Notes under the pieces: generated by a model
Told to the model about the DNA's origin: nothing
The model's database searches: none
What the model saw: the letters and a program-made list of their open reading frames with translations, nothing else
Translations under genes and position numbers: made by a program
Shown here: positions 1 through 8,496 of the stretch, piece by piece
Position numbering within the stretch: position 1 is the stretch's first letter
Layout of the letters: each line of letters starts with the position of its first letter
NCBI RefSeq assembly: GCF_003576245.1
Contig: NZ_QWGA01000003.1
Location: 744,001-808,000 of the forward strand
Length of the DNA: 64,000 nt
Source: Henriciella algicola
GTDB lineage: Bacteria; Pseudomonadota; Alphaproteobacteria; Caulobacterales; Hyphomonadaceae
Direction of reading: 5' to 3'

Positions 1-224
1 GGCGTGATGCCTTCATCGTCGTGGAGGCCATCGAGGCCTTCTTCCTCGACGCCCTGGTCAGCGCGATCCGTGCGGTCATTTCCGCGGTCGCCGCGGCTTT
101 GCCCGGTCTCGATCGGCGCAGGCGGACGCATCGGATCGGTCGCGCAGGCGGCCACCAGCAGAAAACTTGCCAGCACAAGGCTTGGCGCAAGACGCGCAAA
201 GCGCGATGGTAGACCAGATGTCAT
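1..224 (-). CDS. Penicillin-binding protein activator-like lipoprotein (LpoA/LppC position), 5' part only
   Basis: Reading leftwards from an ATG at 222-224 there is an open frame to the window edge (about 74 codons). It begins with a typical lipoprotein signal: basic residues, a hydrophobic stretch and the lipobox LVAAC, followed by a Pro/Asp/Glu-rich linker. A good ribosome site (GAAGGA) lies just upstream at about 230-237. Divergent placement against rsmI-yraN-BON is the conserved setting of LpoA/LppC, the outer-membrane activator of peptidoglycan synthases. The diagnostic periplasmic-binding-like domain lies outside the window, so the family call rests on context; the lipoprotein call rests on sequence. 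Confidence 0.7.
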   Translation of the reverse strand, partial: MTSGLPSRFARLAPSLVLASFLLVAACATDPMRPPAPIETGQSRGDRGNDRTDRADQGVEEEGLDGLHDDEGIT

Positions 225-1141
225 CAAGTTTTCCTTCTTCTCGATCGAGCGACCAGAGGTCTGGCGAGACTAGTGCCGGGCCGAGGCCCGCGCAACATGA
301 AGTCGCGCGTCTTGATCCCGGGCTCTACATTGTGTCGACGCCAATCGGCAACCTCAGAGATATTACACTTCGCGCTTTGGACACGCTCGCCGCTGTGGAT
401 GAAATCCTCGCAGAGGATACGCGCGTTGCCCGCAAGCTGCTTGATGCCCATGGCATTCACGCGAAACTGAGCCCCTATCATGACCATAATGGGGCCGAGC
501 GCCGCCCCGGCCTGATTGAGCGGCTCGCAGACGGCGCGCGCCTGGCGCTGATCTCGGATGCTGGCACGCCGCTTGTGTCCGATCCGGGCTGGAAGCTGGT
601 GCATGAAGCACGCGAAGCGGGTGTGCGGATCATTCCCGTCCCGGGCGCATCGGCGATGCTTGCGGGTCTTGTCGCGTCGGGTCTTGCGAGCGACCGGTTC
701 ATGTTCTGCGGCTTCCTTCCGCCAAAGACGGGCCCGCGCAAGCGCGCCGCAGAAGAACTGAAGGTGGTGCCGTCGACCCTCATCTTCTATGAAGGCGGCT
801 CACGGCTCGCCGCGTCGCTGGCCGACCTTGCAGAAACGCTTGGACCGCGGCGCGACTGTGTTGTCGCGCGCGAGCTGACCAAGCTGTTCGAGGAAGTGCG
901 CAGCGGCACGCTGGAAGAACTGGCGGCTCACTATGAAACCAATGGCGCACCGAAGGGCGAGATCGTCGTTCTGATCGGCCCGCCAGAGGTACGGGCGGCT
1001 GAGGCGGGCGATATCGATACCGCGCTTATCGACGCCATGCAGCGCCTGCCGATGAAGGCGGCCGCCAATGAGGTGGCCGATGTGTTCGGCCTTTCGAAGC
1101 GTGATCTCTATCAGCGCGCGCTGCAGCTCAAGAATGGCTAG
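218..1141 (+). CDS. rsmI: 16S rRNA (cytidine(1402)-2'-O)-methyltransferase RsmI
   Basis: RsmI uses SAM to 2'-O-methylate C1402 of 16S rRNA in the ribosomal P site. The protein (about 307 aa) shows the tetrapyrrole-methylase-type N-terminus STPIGNLRDI at residues 40-49, then EDTR and the SDAGTPLVSDPG loop typical of the family, and a C-terminal helical region. The start is uncertain: ATG 218 gives a family-like length with a short low-complexity extension, while an ATG at 167 is also in frame. Either start lies inside the divergent lipoprotein gene on the other strand, so the two 5' ends overlap. The stop overlaps the start of yraN by 8 nt. Confidence 0.93.
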   Translation: MSSSFPSSRSSDQRSGETSAGPRPAQHEVARLDPGLYIVSTPIGNLRDITLRALDTLAAVDEILAEDTRVARKLLDAHGIHAKLSPYHDHNGAERRPGLIERLADGARLALISDAGTPLVSDPGWKLVHEAREAGVRIIPVPGASAMLAGLVASGLASDRFMFCGFLPPKTGPRKRAAEELKVVPSTLIFYEGGSRLAASLADLAETLGPRRDCVVARELTKLFEEVRSGTLEELAAHYETNGAPKGEIVVLIGPPEVRAAEAGDIDTALIDAMQRLPMKAAANEVADVFGLSKRDLYQRALQLKNG

Positions 1142-1520
1142 GAAGGGACGGCGCCAGGCAGCAGAAACGCGCGGCCGCCGCGCCGAAACACTGGCCGCGC
1201 TCTGGCTTCGCCTGAAGGGCTATCGCATCCTTGCGAAGCGCGTACGCCTGCCTGTTGGCGAAATTGATCTGATTGCACGCAAGGGCGGCGTCCTCGCCTT
1301 CGTTGAGGTGAAGGCACGCGCTGACTTCACAACCGCAGCGAATGCGGTCACTGCTTCTTCCTGGAAACGCATCAACCGCGCGGCTGACAGCTGGACTGCG
1401 CGCCGGCCCGACCTTCGCGCGCTCAGCTGGCGCTTTGACCTGATGGTGATCCAGCCGCGCAGCAGGCCCGTGCACCTGGCTGACCAGTGGCGCCCAGATT
1501 TCGCCCCAAGCGGACGCTAG
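1134..1520 (+). CDS. yraN: YraN/UPF0102 family nuclease-fold protein
   Basis: A 128-residue UPF0102 protein. The core motif GEIDLIA (42-48) followed by FVEVK (56-60) is the conserved restriction-endonuclease-like active-site pattern of this family, whose cellular role is unsettled (a link to DNA processing is assumed). ATG 1134 was chosen because it matches the family N-terminus and overlaps the rsmI stop by 8 nt, the usual coupled arrangement; a longer frame upstream would only read through rsmI in another phase. Confidence 0.9.
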   Translation: MARKGRRQAAETRGRRAETLAALWLRLKGYRILAKRVRLPVGEIDLIARKGGVLAFVEVKARADFTTAANAVTASSWKRINRAADSWTARRPDLRALSWRFDLMVIQPRSRPVHLADQWRPDFAPSGR

Positions 1521-1558
1521 GGCGGTTACAGACTAGACTAAGAACCGAAGAGGCTCAC

Positions 1559-2194
1559 ATGGCTATTACACGTCTCATGGCCCCGCTCCTTCTGAGCACG
1601 TTTGCGCTGGGCGGCTGCGTTGCCGCCGCTGTTGGTACCGCAGGCGCCGTAGGTGTCGCCGCCGTTCAGGACCGCACAGTCGGAGAGGCGGTCGACGACG
1701 CATCTGCTTCGAATGAGATCAAGGCCAAGCTGCTGGCAGAAGGCGGTTATGGCGAAGTGGATGTCGAGGTTTCCAACGGCCTCGCCCTACTGTCAGGCCG
1801 CGTCGCCAGCCCGGAGATGCGGGTGAAGGCCGAAGATATCGCCTGGAGCTCGACCCGCGTGACAGATGTCGCCAATGAGATCCAGATCGAAGCGCCCGGC
1901 GGCTTTTTCGCCAATGCCTCCGATGAGCTGATCACGGCGCGGGTCCGCTCGTCCCTAATCGCCGCCCGTGACATCAAGAGCGTCAACTTCAACATCGAGA
2001 CGTATAATGGCGTCGTCTATCTGATGGGGCTTGCCCGTTCGGACGCTGAACTTGAGGCCGCTGCCGAGAAGGCGAGCCTCGTTGGCGGCGTGAACCGGGT
2101 CGTCTCCTATGTCCGCGTGCGCGAAACGCCTCGCCGCGCCGGCGCCGTCACCCGTGCACCGGACGACGAGCTGCTTGGCGGAGCTGTCTACTAG
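1559..2194 (+). CDS. BON-domain outer-membrane lipoprotein (DolP/YraP-like)
   Basis: A 211-residue exported lipoprotein. The signal peptide ends in the lipobox LGGC (Cys20), followed by a Gly/Ala/Val-rich stretch. Two BON domains occupy roughly residues 50-112 and 121-188; each has the helix plus GxxxLxG-type beta repeat (LALLSGRV, VVYLMGLA). Dual-BON lipoproteins such as E. coli DolP support outer-membrane integrity and bind anionic phospholipid. It is the fourth member of the lpoA/rsmI/yraN/dolP neighbourhood. The start was set at 1559, behind GAAGAGG, because this places the signal peptide at the N-terminus. Confidence 0.9.
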   Translation: MAITRLMAPLLLSTFALGGCVAAAVGTAGAVGVAAVQDRTVGEAVDDASASNEIKAKLLAEGGYGEVDVEVSNGLALLSGRVASPEMRVKAEDIAWSSTRVTDVANEIQIEAPGGFFANASDELITARVRSSLIAARDIKSVNFNIETYNGVVYLMGLARSDAELEAAAEKASLVGGVNRVVSYVRVRETPRRAGAVTRAPDDELLGGAVY

Positions 2195-2206
2195 AAGGCA
2201 GCGCCC

Positions 2207-3016
2207 CTAGCGGGCCGTCAGCGTCTCGCCCCAGTCCGACGTCATGGTGAGAAGGCCGGTCTCATCGATCTGCATCTGTGAGACATTCTCCATAAGGTCG
2301 AGGAAGAAGGCTTCCTGCTCCATGACTTCAGGCATGCAGGCCTTGCGCGTCAGGGCGATTGGCCCAATGGATAGGATGCTGTCCTCAATCGTACCGCTCG
2401 CCGTGTAGGCATTGCACGACGCATTGCCGCTGATCTGACCGTTCGCATCAAAGCGCAGCACGATCGGCGCAGAGGTCATCACCGGCTCTCCGTTGAGGCG
2501 GGCAATCATCCAGTCACGACCAGCAACATCAGACAGGGTCACCTCATCGCGCCCGGCTGGCGACAGCATGACCATGCCAAGATCGTTGCGCGCCGCGTCT
2601 GCCACGAAACTTAGCGCATCCTCGGTCTGCCAGAGAAGTTCACCTGCATTGTCGAGGATGGTGGCCGTGAAATTCAGGCTTTCGGTGCCAGACGCTTCGC
2701 CATCCTCAGTGACAGTAATCTCGAACGGAATTGGTACCTGGCGGCCATTCAGCGCGAAGCTCTGCTCGGCCAGCGTGGTCTCGCCGGTGGCCTCGACGCG
2801 CATCACCGAAAGGTTTGCGACCGCGTCCTGAGGCAGCGCAATACGCTGGCGATAGGTCAGCGATCCGAAGACGCTTTTCTCTTGCATGGTCGTTTCCGCT
2901 TCCGGCGCAGCAACCTCGCCTGTCGGTGCGGGCGCTGGGGCCGTTTCTGCCAGATTGGTCTGAGCGCAGGCGGTCAGTAGGACCAGTCCGCAGCAGGCGA
3001 GCGACATTTGTTTCAT
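2207..3016 (-). CDS. Lipoprotein with YbaY/YscW-type and META (HslJ-like) domains
   Basis: A 269-residue lipoprotein with lipobox LLTAC (Cys17). Residues about 48-150 resemble the YbaY/YscW type of lipoprotein (SLTYRQRIALPQDAVANLSV, then PFEITV). Residues about 165-268 are a META/HslJ domain, shown by RDWMIARLNG, FDANGQISGNASCNAYTA and ALTRKACMPEVMEQE. META proteins are secreted or membrane-anchored and are linked to stress or novobiocin resistance; the function here is not established. It converges on the BON gene with 12 nt between the stops. No operon partner is visible. Confidence 0.82.
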   Translation of the reverse strand: MKQMSLACCGLVLLTACAQTNLAETAPAPAPTGEVAAPEAETTMQEKSVFGSLTYRQRIALPQDAVANLSVMRVEATGETTLAEQSFALNGRQVPIPFEITVTEDGEASGTESLNFTATILDNAGELLWQTEDALSFVADAARNDLGMVMLSPAGRDEVTLSDVAGRDWMIARLNGEPVMTSAPIVLRFDANGQISGNASCNAYTASGTIEDSILSIGPIALTRKACMPEVMEQEAFFLDLMENVSQMQIDETGLLTMTSDWGETLTAR

Positions 3017-3277
3017 GAAAGACCTCTTGTCTGGCGTTATCGATCCTTATCGCCACGCACCGCCATTCAGCAAGTTCTGCAGGGCGTCGCCTAGACTAAT
3101 AGCGCTTCTGATTTCAGAAATTCACGGTTGAGTGATCCACTACCAGTCTCTGGTCGTAACGATAGAACAGGGGCGATTTATTCTGTTACACCACCTTGTT
3201 TATTATACATTTTTTAATGATCCAGCCGGATTTACCGGCCGTAGACATGGCTCCACAAACAAGAAGGAGCCTCCCCC

Positions 3278-3784
3278 ATGAAAAAGTTCTTTGCATCCGT
3301 CGCAGCCACCGCCCTCTTCGTTGGCGGCGCTGGCGTCGCTTTTGCTGACAGCCATTCGGAAATGTCCGACAAAAAGGACATCGTTGAGACCGCATCTTCC
3401 AAGGAAGACTTCTCGACCCTCGTCACCGCAGTGTCTGAAGCCGGTCTGGTCGAAGCGCTGCAAGGCGATGGCCCGTTCACGGTCTTCGCACCGACCAATG
3501 ACGCGTTCGCAGCGCTGCCGGACGGCACGGTCGAGACCCTGCTGATGGACGAGAATATCGACCAGCTGCAGGCGATCCTGAAGCTTCACGTCGTGGCCGG
3601 CAAGATCAAGTCCAAGGACATCGCTGAAGGTACGACCGAAGTTGAAACCCTTGGCGGCGAGACGATCGAAGTCGTGAATGATGGCCATTCCATCACTGTC
3701 GGCGGCGCGGAAGTCATCATGGCAGACGTCTACACCTCCAATGGTGTGATCCACGCCATCGACGGCGTCATCCTGCCAGAATAA
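3278..3784 (+). CDS. Secreted fasciclin (FAS1) domain protein
   Basis: A 168-residue protein with a Sec signal peptide (predicted cut after AFA, residue 23) and one FAS1 domain filling the rest. The FAS1 hallmarks FTVFAPTNDAFAALP and the closing VIHAIDGVILP are clear. FAS1 proteins are extracellular adhesion/cell-surface modules. A strong ribosome site (AAGGAG) sits 8 nt before ATG and an intrinsic terminator follows within about 30 nt, so this is a stand-alone, probably well expressed gene. Confidence 0.93.
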   Translation: MKKFFASVAATALFVGGAGVAFADSHSEMSDKKDIVETASSKEDFSTLVTAVSEAGLVEALQGDGPFTVFAPTNDAFAALPDGTVETLLMDENIDQLQAILKLHVVAGKIKSKDIAEGTTEVETLGGETIEVVNDGHSITVGGAEVIMADVYTSNGVIHAIDGVILPE

Positions 3785-3812
3785 ATCCCCTTCCTCCCAG
3801 GGATTGCGAAAG

Positions 3813-3845
3813 CGCCCTCTCCACCACGGAGGGGGCGTTTTTTTG
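3813..3845 (+). terminator. Intrinsic terminator after the fasciclin gene
   Basis: Ten-base-pair stem CGCCCTCTCC / GGAGGGGGCG with one G-T wobble and loop ACCAC, followed by a run of seven T. It lies 29 nt beyond the fasciclin stop. Confidence 0.9.
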
Positions 3846-3942
3846 TGCCTGCCGCCAAAGCAATGCCCGCTAGGCGCTTATCAAAGCAGGCAATCATCTT
3901 CATATAGCCAGTCAGAAGAGATTTGATGGAGGGCAAGGCGCC

Positions 3943-4893
3943 ATGAGCTTGCGGATCGCGATCCAGATGGACCCGCTGGAAGAGGTCAATATCAACGCCG
4001 ACACCACTTTCGCCCTGGCTGAAGAAGCGCAGGCACGTGGCCACAAGCTGTTCGTATATGGCCCGCAGCATCTAAGCTTTGACACGGGCAGGCTGCTCGC
4101 ACGCGCGCGCCCGGCAACAGTCCAGCGCGTGAAAGAGACGCCGGGCGTTTTCGGCGATGAGACGGTGCTTGATTTGGCGGACGACATTGATGTCGTCCTG
4201 ATGCGTCAGGATCCGCCCTTCGACATGTCCTACATCACTGCCTGCCACCTGCTCGAGCTACTCAAGGGGCAGACGCTGGTGCTGAATGATCCAGAGTTCG
4301 TCCGCTCCGGCCCGGAAAAGCTTTTCCCGCTCCTCTTCCCGGAAATCATCCCTGACACGCTTATCTCACGCGACCTGAAGGCGATCGAAGCCTTCCGCGA
4401 CCACCACCGCGACATCATCATCAAGCCGCTTTATGGCAATGGCGGTGCGGGCGTCTTCCGGATGAAGGAAGATGACAGCAACTTCTCTTCCCTAATGGAG
4501 ATGTTCCTTGAGCGTACCCGCGAACCGCTGATCGCACAGGCTTTCCTGCCGGCTGTCAGCAATGGCGACAAGCGCGTCATCCTCGTGAACGGTGAAGCGG
4601 TTGGCGCGATCAACCGACGCCCCAAAAAGGGCGAGACACGCTCCAACATGCATGTCGGCGGGACGGCAGAACCGACAGAGCTTTCCGACATCGATCGACG
4701 CATCTGTGATATCATTGGCCCGGAGCTGCGCCGGCGCGACCAGCTTTTTGTCGGTATTGATGTGATTGGCGACAAGCTGACCGAAGTAAATGTGACCTCG
4801 CCGACCGGCATACAGGAGCTGAAGCGCTTTTCCGGTATCGATGCGGCCGCCATTTTCTGGGATTGTGTGCAAGATAGAGTTGCCAAATCCTGA
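3943..4893 (+). CDS. gshB: Glutathione synthase
   Basis: ATP-grasp ligase joining gamma-glutamylcysteine and glycine, the last step of glutathione synthesis. The 316-residue length is normal. The N-terminus IAIQMDPLEEVNINADTTFAL, the MRQDPPFDMSY motif, the ATP-grasp glycine loop GNGGAGVF near residue 166, and the C-terminal GIDVIGDKLTEVNVTSPTG metal/ATP site are all canonical. It is followed after about 27 nt by a small lipoprotein gene on the same strand. gshA is not in the window; gloB near 57 kb also uses glutathione. Confidence 0.97.
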   Translation: MSLRIAIQMDPLEEVNINADTTFALAEEAQARGHKLFVYGPQHLSFDTGRLLARARPATVQRVKETPGVFGDETVLDLADDIDVVLMRQDPPFDMSYITACHLLELLKGQTLVLNDPEFVRSGPEKLFPLLFPEIIPDTLISRDLKAIEAFRDHHRDIIIKPLYGNGGAGVFRMKEDDSNFSSLMEMFLERTREPLIAQAFLPAVSNGDKRVILVNGEAVGAINRRPKKGETRSNMHVGGTAEPTELSDIDRRICDIIGPELRRRDQLFVGIDVIGDKLTEVNVTSPTGIQELKRFSGIDAAAIFWDCVQDRVAKS

Positions 4894-4920
4894 GGTCGCG
4901 CACACTCTGGAGGAATGAAT

Positions 4921-5334
4921 ATGAAAGCTTTCTCGCTCGCCGCTGGCCTTGCAATCGCTCTGGCAGGAACTGCCTGTTCTGAGCAGGCGCCCGCCGAACC
5001 GGAGAACGTGTCGGCGCAGACGGCCGCACCTGCTGCTGTCGAGGCACCAGCCGCGACCTCGTCCAGTTCGCGCTTCAATCTACGGATACCGGGGGGCGAA
5101 CCTGTCGCTGCTCCGCAATCTTCCGGCGGTTTCAATCTTCGCACGCCGGATGCGCCTGCCCCGGCTGAGGATATTCCGATGCCAGCCGGCTCCAGTGCCG
5201 CGCGTCTGAGTGATGTGCCTGAAGTCACTGTTCCGGGCCTCAACAATCCGGCCGCTGACATCGCGACCCGCAGCCGGAGAGAAGCCCCGGAAGTGAATAC
5301 TGAGGATGATGACGACGTCATCCGTCTCGACTAG
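4921..5334 (+). CDS. Small hypothetical lipoprotein with duplicated FNLR-P motif
   Basis: A 137-residue protein not recognised as a known family. The signal peptide ends in LAGTAC (Cys19), indicating outer-membrane lipidation. The mature part is Ala/Pro/Ser-rich and probably disordered; it contains two copies of SS-x-x-FNLR(I/T)P about 25 residues apart and ends in a very acidic tail (EDDDDVIRLD). ATG 4921 was chosen over ATG 4915 because GGAGG at 4909-4913 is correctly spaced only for the former. It sits between gshB and comM. Confidence 0.75.
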   Translation: MKAFSLAAGLAIALAGTACSEQAPAEPENVSAQTAAPAAVEAPAATSSSSRFNLRIPGGEPVAAPQSSGGFNLRTPDAPAPAEDIPMPAGSSAARLSDVPEVTVPGLNNPAADIATRSRREAPEVNTEDDDDVIRLD

Positions 5335-5420
5335 GCCGACACCCGATTAAACCTTCGGGCGATATTGTTCTTTCTTTGTTCCGCGCCTCATGCTAGGCCG
5401 GACAGTGAAAGGATATTGCC

Positions 5421-6971
5421 ATGGTCTGCCGCGTCACGACTTTTGCCTTTGAGGGTATCGAGGCCAAGCCTGTCGACGTTCAGGTGCAGATCAGTTCAGG
5501 CAATCCGTTCTTCACCATAGTCGGCCTGCCAGACAAGGCCGTTGGCGAGAGCAAGGAGCGCGTGCGCGCCGCCTTCTCCGCCATAGGTCTCGCCACGCCG
5601 CCCAAGCGGATCACCGTCAACCTTGCGCCCGCTGACCTTCCCAAGGAAGGCAGCCATTATGACCTTGCAATCGCGCTCGCCATGCTGGCGGCAATGGGCG
5701 TTATCGCGCCTGATGCACTGGACGGGCATGCCGCGATTGGAGAGCTGTCACTCGACGGCGCGCTGGGTCCGACGCTGGGGGTCCTTCCAGCAGCCATGGC
5801 TGCGCAGGCCATGGATCTGCGCCTCATCTGCCCCGAAGTTTGCGGCCCGGAAGCTGCCTGGGCTGGCGAGGGGACGCTCGCCGTGCCGAGCCTCATTGCC
5901 ATGATCAATCATTTCGCAGGCCGGGTCAGCCTGCCTGCGCCTGTCGCCGGAGAACTCGCGCCGCCGCAGGCCGTGCCGAACTTAGCTGACGTGAAAGGGC
6001 AGGACGGCGCCAAGCGCGTGCTGGAGATTGCCGCTGCCGGTGGACATAACTTGCTTTTCTGCGGGCCGCCCGGCTCAGGCAAATCGATGCTGGCCCAGCG
6101 GCTGCCAGGCCTGCTGCCACCTCTTTCCGCGACCGAGCTTCTTGAGGTTTCGCAAATTCAATCAGTTGCCGGAATGCTGGAGCGCGGCAAGCTTTCGCGC
6201 CAGCGCCCATTCCGCGCGCCGCACCATTCGGCCTCCATGGCGGCCCTTGTTGGCGGCGGTATCAAGGCAAGGCCGGGCGAGGTCTCTCTCGCCCATCACG
6301 GCGTCCTTTTCCTTGATGAGCTACCGGAGTTTCCGGCGCAGGTGCTCGATAGCCTGCGCCAGCCGCTGGAAGACGGCGCTGTCGTGATCTCGCGCGCCAA
6401 CCGCCATGTGAAATACCCGGCCCGCTTCCAGCTTGTTGCGGCCATGAACCCCTGCCGCTGCGGCGGTGGGCCGGGTGACGGCGCCTGCAGGCGCGGACCT
6501 GCCTGCGCGCGCCAGTACCAGTCCCGCATCTCCGGGCCTTTCTTTGACCGGATCGACCTGTTCTTCGACACCCCGCCCGTCACCGCGATCGACCTTACCC
6601 TGCCTGCCCCGACCGAAGGCACGGCTGAAGCCTCTGCACGGGTACAGCAGGCACGTGACATCCAGACCGACCGGTTCGAACAATTCGGCGCGGGCGATGG
6701 TCGCCGCCCCATTAATGCAGACGCCCCGACCCACAGCCTGACGGATATCGCCTCACCGGATGAGTCGGCCAACGCCCTCCTTGCGGATGCGGCCGCAAAG
6801 CTCGCCCTGTCGGCGCGGGCCTATCACCGGGTCCTGAAAGTCGCGCGCACGATTGCAGACCTTGATGGCGCGGGCGGGGTGCGGCGCGCCCATGTCGCCG
6901 AAGCGCTGTCCTATCGCCGCCGTCCGCCCGAGGGCGAGACGCTCAGCACTGCCCGCTCGCTCGCCCATTAA
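5421..6971 (+). CDS. comM: YifB/ComM family Mg-chelatase-like AAA+ ATPase
   Basis: A 516-residue protein of the ComM family, a hexameric helicase that promotes branch migration during natural transformation in Vibrio/Haemophilus. Order: N-terminal Lon-like chelatase subdomain I, Walker A GPPGSGKS (about 215-222), Walker B VLFLDELPEF, a Cys-rich segment (NPCRCGG...CRRGPACAR), then a C-terminal chelatase domain ending YRRRPP. All ATPase elements look intact. Whether this organism is naturally competent cannot be told from the window. Confidence 0.94.
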   Translation: MVCRVTTFAFEGIEAKPVDVQVQISSGNPFFTIVGLPDKAVGESKERVRAAFSAIGLATPPKRITVNLAPADLPKEGSHYDLAIALAMLAAMGVIAPDALDGHAAIGELSLDGALGPTLGVLPAAMAAQAMDLRLICPEVCGPEAAWAGEGTLAVPSLIAMINHFAGRVSLPAPVAGELAPPQAVPNLADVKGQDGAKRVLEIAAAGGHNLLFCGPPGSGKSMLAQRLPGLLPPLSATELLEVSQIQSVAGMLERGKLSRQRPFRAPHHSASMAALVGGGIKARPGEVSLAHHGVLFLDELPEFPAQVLDSLRQPLEDGAVVISRANRHVKYPARFQLVAAMNPCRCGGGPGDGACRRGPACARQYQSRISGPFFDRIDLFFDTPPVTAIDLTLPAPTEGTAEASARVQQARDIQTDRFEQFGAGDGRRPINADAPTHSLTDIASPDESANALLADAAAKLALSARAYHRVLKVARTIADLDGAGGVRRAHVAEALSYRRRPPEGETLSTARSLAH

Positions 6972-7023
6972 GCCCCGCGCCAGTTAAGTCATTGCTCAAT
7001 CTTTGGCGGTAGGACTGGGCGCC

Positions 7024-8496
7024 ATGACAGAGAAGAATGACGCTTCGTCGGCCGAGCAGGCCTTTCTGGCAACGACCAGCCACGAAATCCGCACACCCCT
7101 GAACGGCATTCTCGGCACGGTCTCGCTGCTTCTGGAAACTGAGCTCGACCCGGCCCAGAAAGAATATGCCGAAGCGATCCGCGCGTCTGGCTCGCGTCTT
7201 CTCGATCTGCTTAACAACATTCTCGACTATGCCCGCCTCGATACGGCCGCGCCGGAGCTTGAGCCAGAAGTCTTTTGCGTGCGCGACCTTGCCCGCGAAG
7301 TCACAGAGCTTCTGTCCCCGCGAGCCCATGCAGCAGGCCTCGACCTTGGCGTGCTCTGCCGTCCCGGCGTGCCCGCCAGCATGAAGGCCGATGCAGGCAA
7401 GCTCCGCCAGATCCTGTTCAACCTCGTCGGCAATGCGCTCAAATTTACTGAAAGCGGCGGTGTCCTGGTCGACATGGATTTTCAGCACGGCAAGCTCATC
7501 TTCAATGTCCGCGACACAGGCCCGGGCATTGCTGCCGCAGACCAGACCCGCCTTTTCGACGCCTTCCGGCAGACCTCTCCCGATGATGCCCGCAAGGATG
7601 GCGGCGTCGGGCTTGGCCTCGCCATCGTGAAACGCCTCAGTGAGGCGATGGGCGGCTCGATCACGCTGCAAAGTGCGCCGGGCGACGGCACGTGCTTTCG
7701 CGCAGAAGCGCCCGCTGAGATCATCGCCGACGCAGAGACGATCCGCTCCGACAAGCTGTCTGGTATCCACGTCGCCTTTGCCGGCCTTCCGACTTCGACG
7801 TCACTGTCGGCCTGGGGGGCGCTGGAAGAAAGCGGCGCGCGCGTCTCAATTGTCCATTCGGCAGAAGAGGCGCGCCGCGCGCGTCCCACACTGGTCATCG
7901 CCGCCGCAGAGCTTCCCGAACGCAGCCTGAAGGCGTTAACCGGAATTGCCCCTGTGCTTGTTGTGGTACGCCCCGCAGATCGCGGTCTGATCAGCCGCTT
8001 TCACAAGATGGGCGTCACCGGCTGGCTCGTGCGTCCGCTTCGCGGCTCCTCTCTCGTCGAGCGTGTCTTGTTGGTCTCCCAAGGCGGCAAAGGCGGTGAA
8101 GAAGAACCCGCCGCATCCGCGGGCGGCCGCGTCCTCATCGCAGACGATAATCCGGTGAATGCGCTGATTGCACGGCGTGCCTTGGAATCGGCCGGATTCA
8201 GCGTCACGGTTGCCTCAACCGGGCGCGAGGCCGTCGATGTAGCGAAGACGATTTCGCCCGCCCTGGTGTTTATGGATTTGCGTATGCCGATCATGGACGG
8301 CTATGAAGCAATGAAAGCCCTTAGAGAGGCCGGACAGACCATGCCGATCATTGCGATCTCTGCAGAAATCAACCCTGAAATCGAGCGCCGGGCGCGCAAA
8401 TCCGGCGCCGATGGCGTCGCCGCCAAACCGCTCGATGCTGAAGCGCTCCGCCGTCTCGCCACTGACTGGACCGCACGCCGGCAAGGAGCCGCATGA
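7024..8496 (+). CDS. Hybrid histidine kinase without sensor domain (HisKA-HATPase-pseudoreceiver-REC)
   Basis: A 490-residue cytoplasmic kinase. The phosphoacceptor helix begins almost at once (SHEIRTPLNG, His20), so there is no N-terminal sensor or membrane segment. The ATPase domain has N box, DTGPGI and GVGLGLAIV. Residues about 250-350 form a receiver-like fold lacking the usual acidic pocket, followed by a true receiver (IADDNP; phosphoacceptor Asp418 in MDLRMPIMDGYEAM). ATG 7024 is preferred; an in-frame TTG at 7003 is possible. The stop overlaps the next permease gene (ATGA), suggesting co-expression. The partner and input are unknown. Confidence 0.9.
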   Translation: MTEKNDASSAEQAFLATTSHEIRTPLNGILGTVSLLLETELDPAQKEYAEAIRASGSRLLDLLNNILDYARLDTAAPELEPEVFCVRDLAREVTELLSPRAHAAGLDLGVLCRPGVPASMKADAGKLRQILFNLVGNALKFTESGGVLVDMDFQHGKLIFNVRDTGPGIAAADQTRLFDAFRQTSPDDARKDGGVGLGLAIVKRLSEAMGGSITLQSAPGDGTCFRAEAPAEIIADAETIRSDKLSGIHVAFAGLPTSTSLSAWGALEESGARVSIVHSAEEARRARPTLVIAAAELPERSLKALTGIAPVLVVVRPADRGLISRFHKMGVTGWLVRPLRGSSLVERVLLVSQGGKGGEEEPAASAGGRVLIADDNPVNALIARRALESAGFSVTVASTGREAVDVAKTISPALVFMDLRMPIMDGYEAMKALREAGQTMPIIAISAEINPEIERRARKSGADGVAAKPLDAEALRRLATDWTARRQGAA

